From contig JAMONQ010000109.1 of the NCBI GenBank assembly GCA_027065635.1, forward strand, positions 1 to 9,511: a stretch of DNA of 9,511 nt. Reading direction: 5' to 3'. The notes beneath the pieces were generated by a model that searched no databases, was not told where the DNA came from, and saw only the letters and a program-made list of their open reading frames with translations. Both the position numbers and the translations under genes were made by a program. This document shows positions 7,501 to 9,511 of the stretch, one piece after another; the stretch's first letter is position 1; each line of letters begins with the position of its first letter. The DNA is from Campylobacterales bacterium. Lineage in GTDB: Bacteria; Campylobacterota; Campylobacteria; Campylobacterales; Hydrogenimonadaceae.

Positions 7501-7640
7501 ACCTGGGGAGGAGAGAGGTCGGGAAGGGCATCCAGCGGTGTGTTTTTAATAGCCCAGAAGGATCCGAGTACCATAAAAAGAGTCGCTATCAGGATGAGGA
7601 AGCGGTTTTTGACGCTGAAATCTATAATTTTTTCGATCAT
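4539..7640 (-). CDS. cusA: CusA-type Cu(I)/Ag(I) RND efflux pump
   Basis: A 1033-residue heavy-metal RND permease (HME family), full length, that exports metal by proton antiport through a TolC channel. Twelve membrane segments are visible: one at about 13-30, five at 335-495, one at 527-545 and five at 866-1022. The periplasmic substrate methionines of E. coli CusA (M573, M623, M672) correspond to M564 (MYMPV), M614 (PLSMVE) and M663 (GRIDML) at a constant offset of 9. The transmembrane pairs M410-M501, M403-M486 and M391-M1009 correspond to M404-M492, M397-M477 and M385-M997. Proton-relay equivalents are D399 (GAMVDAS), E929 (GVAAET) and K972 (LRPKLM). These support Cu(I)/Ag(I) over divalent metals. 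It is last in a TolC-adaptor-pump operon, 8 nt after the adaptor stop. Its own stop directly abuts the convergent signalling gene. I assigned residue equivalents by eye from remembered CusA numbering. Confidence 0.93.
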   Translation of the reverse strand: MIEKIIDFSVKNRFLILIATLFMVLGSFWAIKNTPLDALPDLSPPQVIVEVKWNGQSPGIIEEQVTYPLISKFLAIADIETVRGFSTYENALIYIIFKEGTDLYWGRSRVLEQLAAIGGRLPDGVEVSLGPDASGVGWVYEYALVSETMNLAQLRTLQDYTYKYALMGVDGVSDVATIGGFVPTWQITVSNEALQRYNLSIRDIVRALKANNNDTGGRIVIQNGYEWMVQAKGYIKNLDEIRSIFVKESEEVPVTIGDIARVEIVPAPRRGMADLNGEGEVVGGIVMIRYGADAYNVIQNVKKKLDSLRVEGVDIVETYDRSSLIEKAVETLKSTLIEESLIVVIVIALFLLHLRSSLIVLIILPLTIGITFLLMKIFGIGSNIMSLGGIAIAIGAMVDASIVMIESAHKAIHKISTDGKISDKERIEAIVGSSKTVGRPIFFALALVVVSFLPIFALSGQEGLLFTPLAFTKTFAMTAGAILAITLVPVLMVWFVKGKIPSETKNPLSRFFIWLYHPLLNIGIKLKYLVILAAMALLLWMIPLYQKLKWEFMPMLNEQTFMYMPVTPYGISIDLSKEITQKTDRIIKSFPEVETVFGKGGRADTATDPAPLSMVETIITFKPQNEWREGMTYEKLRMEMEEALQIPGLVNSWTYPIRGRIDMLLSGIRTPLGIKLYGDDPRTLQRIGADIERRLQNMVGTMSVFADRSDAGYYIEIDMDEKALARYGITKKEILSYVSAGIGGMKITTMIKGLERYPVSVRFEEEERSGVEAIRDIQIKTPFGYVPLSSLARIDYKESASVIKTEMAKPVTFIYITPDSGVSPAEYKKRAQDALAEIKMPAGYYIEWAGESEYLQSAMEKIAWIAPTVLLSILVLIYFALKKIVPTLIVFFTLPFALLGGLLYIEWLDFSMSIAVVVGFLALLGVAAETAIVMIVYLQESVEEYKKRYGSLDKNRLRSAIFEGAVLRLRPKLMTLFAILAGLLPIMYSHGVGSEVMQRIAAPMIGGVVTSAVLSLFLIPVLYEMYESKKIEK

Positions 7641-7645
7641 GACTG

Positions 7646-7651
7646 CACCTA
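7646..7651 (-). promoter_or_regulatory. cusA ribosome site overlapping the adaptor stop codon
   Basis: On the minus strand TAGGTG carries both the adaptor stop (TAG) and the cusA Shine-Dalgarno (AGGTG), with the cusA ATG 5 nt further on. This arrangement favours translational coupling of adaptor and pump. Confidence 0.65.
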
Positions 7652-8650
7652 AAAGAGTCCGTTTATCCGGGCGTCGCTGTCGATCATGAAAAGAGCGTTT
7701 CCGACCACTTCGTCACCCTCTTCGAGTCCGGAGAGTATCGCGTAGTTATCATTGTCGATCGGCTTGATAGCAACTTCGAGCGGTTCATACTCACCCTCGT
7801 ACTCTCCCGCTTTAAATACATACCAGCTTCCCATCTTTCTTATAACGGCACTGCGCGGTAGCGTTAGCAGGCTCTCTCTTTCCGATTCGACAAAAAGAGT
7901 CGCGAACATCCCGGGAAGAAGTCGCTCGCTGGAGTTGTTCAGCTCGAGACGAAGGGTTGCGAGTGCTCCTTTTTGGTCCAGCCTGGGGTATAGCACGGGG
8001 TTTTCAGCTTTGAATCGGCCGGCAACAGCTTTGGTCTCTATCCAAAAGCTTACACCTTCAAGAACGGTTTGTATATCCGATTCGCTGATTTTCGCTTCCA
8101 TCCATATATTTTTCAGACCTACTATTTTAAAAATCGCGGACTTGGCTTCAAATGCGCTGCCTCTATTGACTCTTTTTTCGAACAGGTAGCCGCTGACTGG
8201 AGCCCTGACGGCAGTATATGGATCGCTCTTCCGGTTCGATTTTATTCGTGCTATCTCATCTTCATCGATACCAAGTAGCAGAAGTTTCTGTCTGGCGCTC
8301 TGTGCCATTTTGTAGTTGCCGCTGCTTGAAGCGTAATTGAGCGAGTTCAGATACTCCTCTTTGGCTTTGAATACCTCTGGCGAGTAGACTTTTGCGAGGA
8401 TCTGGCCTCTTTTTACCTTGGTATAGACTCTATCGGCATAGAGTCTTACGACATAGCCTCCAAACCTGGGTACGACATCTGCTACAAGGCTGTCGTCGAT
8501 TTCAAGGCGCCCGTAGAATCTTTTTTTGAAAGTGGTAGAAATCTTTTTTACACGTACTGTCTCTACATTGAAAAGCTGCTCCACGGTAGGTTTTTTCGAT
8601 TCTGATGAGATCAAAAACATAGGTATCAATAAAAGTAGCACTTTTTTCAT
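7649..8650 (-). CDS. cusB: CusB-like periplasmic adaptor of the Cu/Ag exporter
   Basis: A 333-residue membrane-fusion protein linking the CusA pump to the outer-membrane channel. Residues 1-18 are a signal peptide (MKKVLLLLIPMFLISSES). The N-terminal barrel/lipoyl half (about 50-90, PRFGGYVVRLYADRVYTKVK) leads to a short helical hairpin (91-140), the second lipoyl half (APVSGYLFEKRVNRG, 150-164), a beta-barrel (about 170-256, ending LLPGMFATLFVES) and a membrane-proximal domain closing with GNALFMIDSDARINGLF, close to the usual CusB ending. It is shorter than E. coli CusB. The segment 19-35 between signal peptide and barrel contains no methionine, whereas E. coli CusB takes up Cu(I) from CusF with three N-terminal methionines. 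The start overlaps the TolC stop by 4 bp (ATGA), with GGGAG 7 nt upstream. Adaptor identity is firm; the Cus assignment rests mainly on the linked pump. Confidence 0.88.
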   Translation of the reverse strand: MKKVLLLLIPMFLISSESKKPTVEQLFNVETVRVKKISTTFKKRFYGRLEIDDSLVADVVPRFGGYVVRLYADRVYTKVKRGQILAKVYSPEVFKAKEEYLNSLNYASSSGNYKMAQSARQKLLLLGIDEDEIARIKSNRKSDPYTAVRAPVSGYLFEKRVNRGSAFEAKSAIFKIVGLKNIWMEAKISESDIQTVLEGVSFWIETKAVAGRFKAENPVLYPRLDQKGALATLRLELNNSSERLLPGMFATLFVESERESLLTLPRSAVIRKMGSWYVFKAGEYEGEYEPLEVAIKPIDNDNYAILSGLEEGDEVVGNALFMIDSDARINGLF

Positions 8651-9511
8651 AACTCTTCTCCCAAAATCGCTTCAATTTGGGCTAAAGCGATATAAAGTTT
8701 TGTCCTTGCGGATATGGCTTCCGCATCGAGTCGCAGCTTCTGTTCCAGAATATCTACGAACTTGTACATGTCAGCACCTGTCGCTATGTCGGAGCGGATC
8801 AGATCGAACATATGGTTTATCTTCGGCAGGCTCTCATTCTCTATGATGTCTACAATTTCACGATTTTTTCCGGCTATGGCCACAAGCTCTTCAATCCTCG
8901 CTCCGATACGGAGTTTCGACTCTTCAAGAGCGCTTTTCCTGGCAAGTAAAAGGGCTTTGCTCTCTTCTATCTTGCTCTTTTCGGATCCATAGAGCGGAAG
9001 TGAAAAACGCAAACCGACAGATATATAGTCTTCATATGCCTCCCTTTGAAAATAGCCAAGACTCACTACCGGATCGATGGTGGTTTGCAGCCTGTTTAGT
9101 TCGAGATATCGGCTCGCCACCTCCTTTTTTGCCTCCTCTTTTTCTATAGGCGGGCTTACTTTTACTTTCGAAAGCGCTTTTTCAAGTGACACTACGTTTT
9201 TATCCGGCAGGCTGATCTCGACCTCTTTCGTATCGCTGAAACTCAGATATCCAAGAAGAGCCAAAACCCCTTCCTTTTTCGCCTTCAGCCGTTTCAAAGA
9301 GGTTTTCAGCCTCGACTTTACCAGTTCCGCAGAGATTATGCCCATGTGAGCCTCTCTTGAATCGTTCGTTGCCGTATAGACTCTGAAAAGTTCGATATTC
9401 TGCTCCGTCAGATCGATACTCCTGCGAGTCACCTCCATGAGCCTTTGTATCTCCCAGAGTCTGTAGACACTCTCTTTGATTCTTGCAAAAAGGATCGCTT
9501 CCGCCTCTTTG
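8647..9511 (-). CDS. cusC: TolC-family outer-membrane channel of the Cu/Ag exporter, N-terminus off-window
   Basis: The reading frame is open to the window edge, so the gene enters from the right and 287 codons are visible. An internal ATG at 9438 is not the start: the upstream codons continue helical, charged sequence (KEAEAILFARIKESVYRLWE). The visible part has the end of the first helical repeat, a second barrel segment around YISVGLRFSLPLYGSE followed by a long coiled-coil helix pair, and the C-terminal end AQIEAILGEEL. This is the channel of a tripartite exporter and the first visible gene of the cus operon; its TGA overlaps the adaptor ATG by 4 bp. It is clearly different in sequence from the TolC protein at 183-1352, so the two operons are not a recent duplication. 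The signal peptide and any lipobox are off-window. The cusC name follows from position, not from diagnostic residues. Confidence 0.82.
   Translation of the reverse strand, partial: KEAEAILFARIKESVYRLWEIQRLMEVTRRSIDLTEQNIELFRVYTATNDSREAHMGIISAELVKSRLKTSLKRLKAKKEGVLALLGYLSFSDTKEVEISLPDKNVVSLEKALSKVKVSPPIEKEEAKKEVASRYLELNRLQTTIDPVVSLGYFQREAYEDYISVGLRFSLPLYGSEKSKIEESKALLLARKSALEESKLRIGARIEELVAIAGKNREIVDIIENESLPKINHMFDLIRSDIATGADMYKFVDILEQKLRLDAEAISARTKLYIALAQIEAILGEEL

Noticed and set aside
8647..9438. TolC gene starting at the internal ATG at 9438
   Set aside because: The frame stays open to the window edge with TolC-like helical sequence upstream, and a start here would lose the signal peptide and first repeat.
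1..9511. CRISPR arrays, tRNA or rRNA genes, insertion sequences or prophage genes
   Set aside because: No regularly spaced repeats, no cloverleaf or rRNA-like stretch, and no transposase, integrase or long terminal inverted repeats were seen on reading both strands.

Overview
The window looks like a chromosomal stretch from a Campylobacterota (epsilonproteobacterial) species. This rests on moderate GC with frequent AGA/ATA codons, tightly packed genes, compact TolC/adaptor proteins, and a Campylobacter/Helicobacter-style Fur box. The assignment is inference from style; no marker gene is present. The content is metal export on the minus strand at both ends, with one large cyclic-di-GMP signalling gene on the plus strand between them.

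Left block (1-1925, transcribed leftwards): a near-consensus sigma70 promoter (TTGACA, 17 nt, TACAAT), with a Fur-type 7-1-7 inverted repeat over its -35 box, drives a 102-residue secreted Cys/His-rich protein. After a 204-bp gap come a TolC-family outer-membrane protein and, overlapping it by 8 bp, the first 63 codons of a periplasmic adaptor cut by the window edge. The order small secreted protein, TolC, adaptor, (pump expected off-window) matches the layout of the Helicobacter pylori copper locus crdA-crdB-czcB-czcA. The substrate here is unknown.

Centre (1866-4538): a 198-bp divergent intergenic region rich in inverted repeats precedes an 824-residue cytoplasmic FIST-GGDEF-EAL protein. 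Both output domains keep their catalytic residues, and the GGDEF domain lacks the RxxD inhibitory site.

Right block (4539-9511, transcribed leftwards): a cusCBA-type operon in the order TolC (N-terminus off-window), CusB-like adaptor, CusA pump. The pump keeps the three periplasmic Cu(I)/Ag(I) methionines and the three transmembrane methionine pairs known from E. coli CusA, so a monovalent copper/silver substrate is well supported. The adaptor lacks the N-terminal methionines that E. coli CusB uses to receive metal, and no CusF is visible. The cusA stop codon directly abuts the stop codon of the FIST-GGDEF-EAL gene, with no intergenic base.

Together the window carries two tripartite exporters in the same orientation. 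One is clearly of Cu/Ag type. The other has an apparent iron (Fur) control signal. The most interesting observation is that Fur-controlled promoter leading into a metal-efflux-like operon through an unrecognised Cys/His-rich secreted protein.
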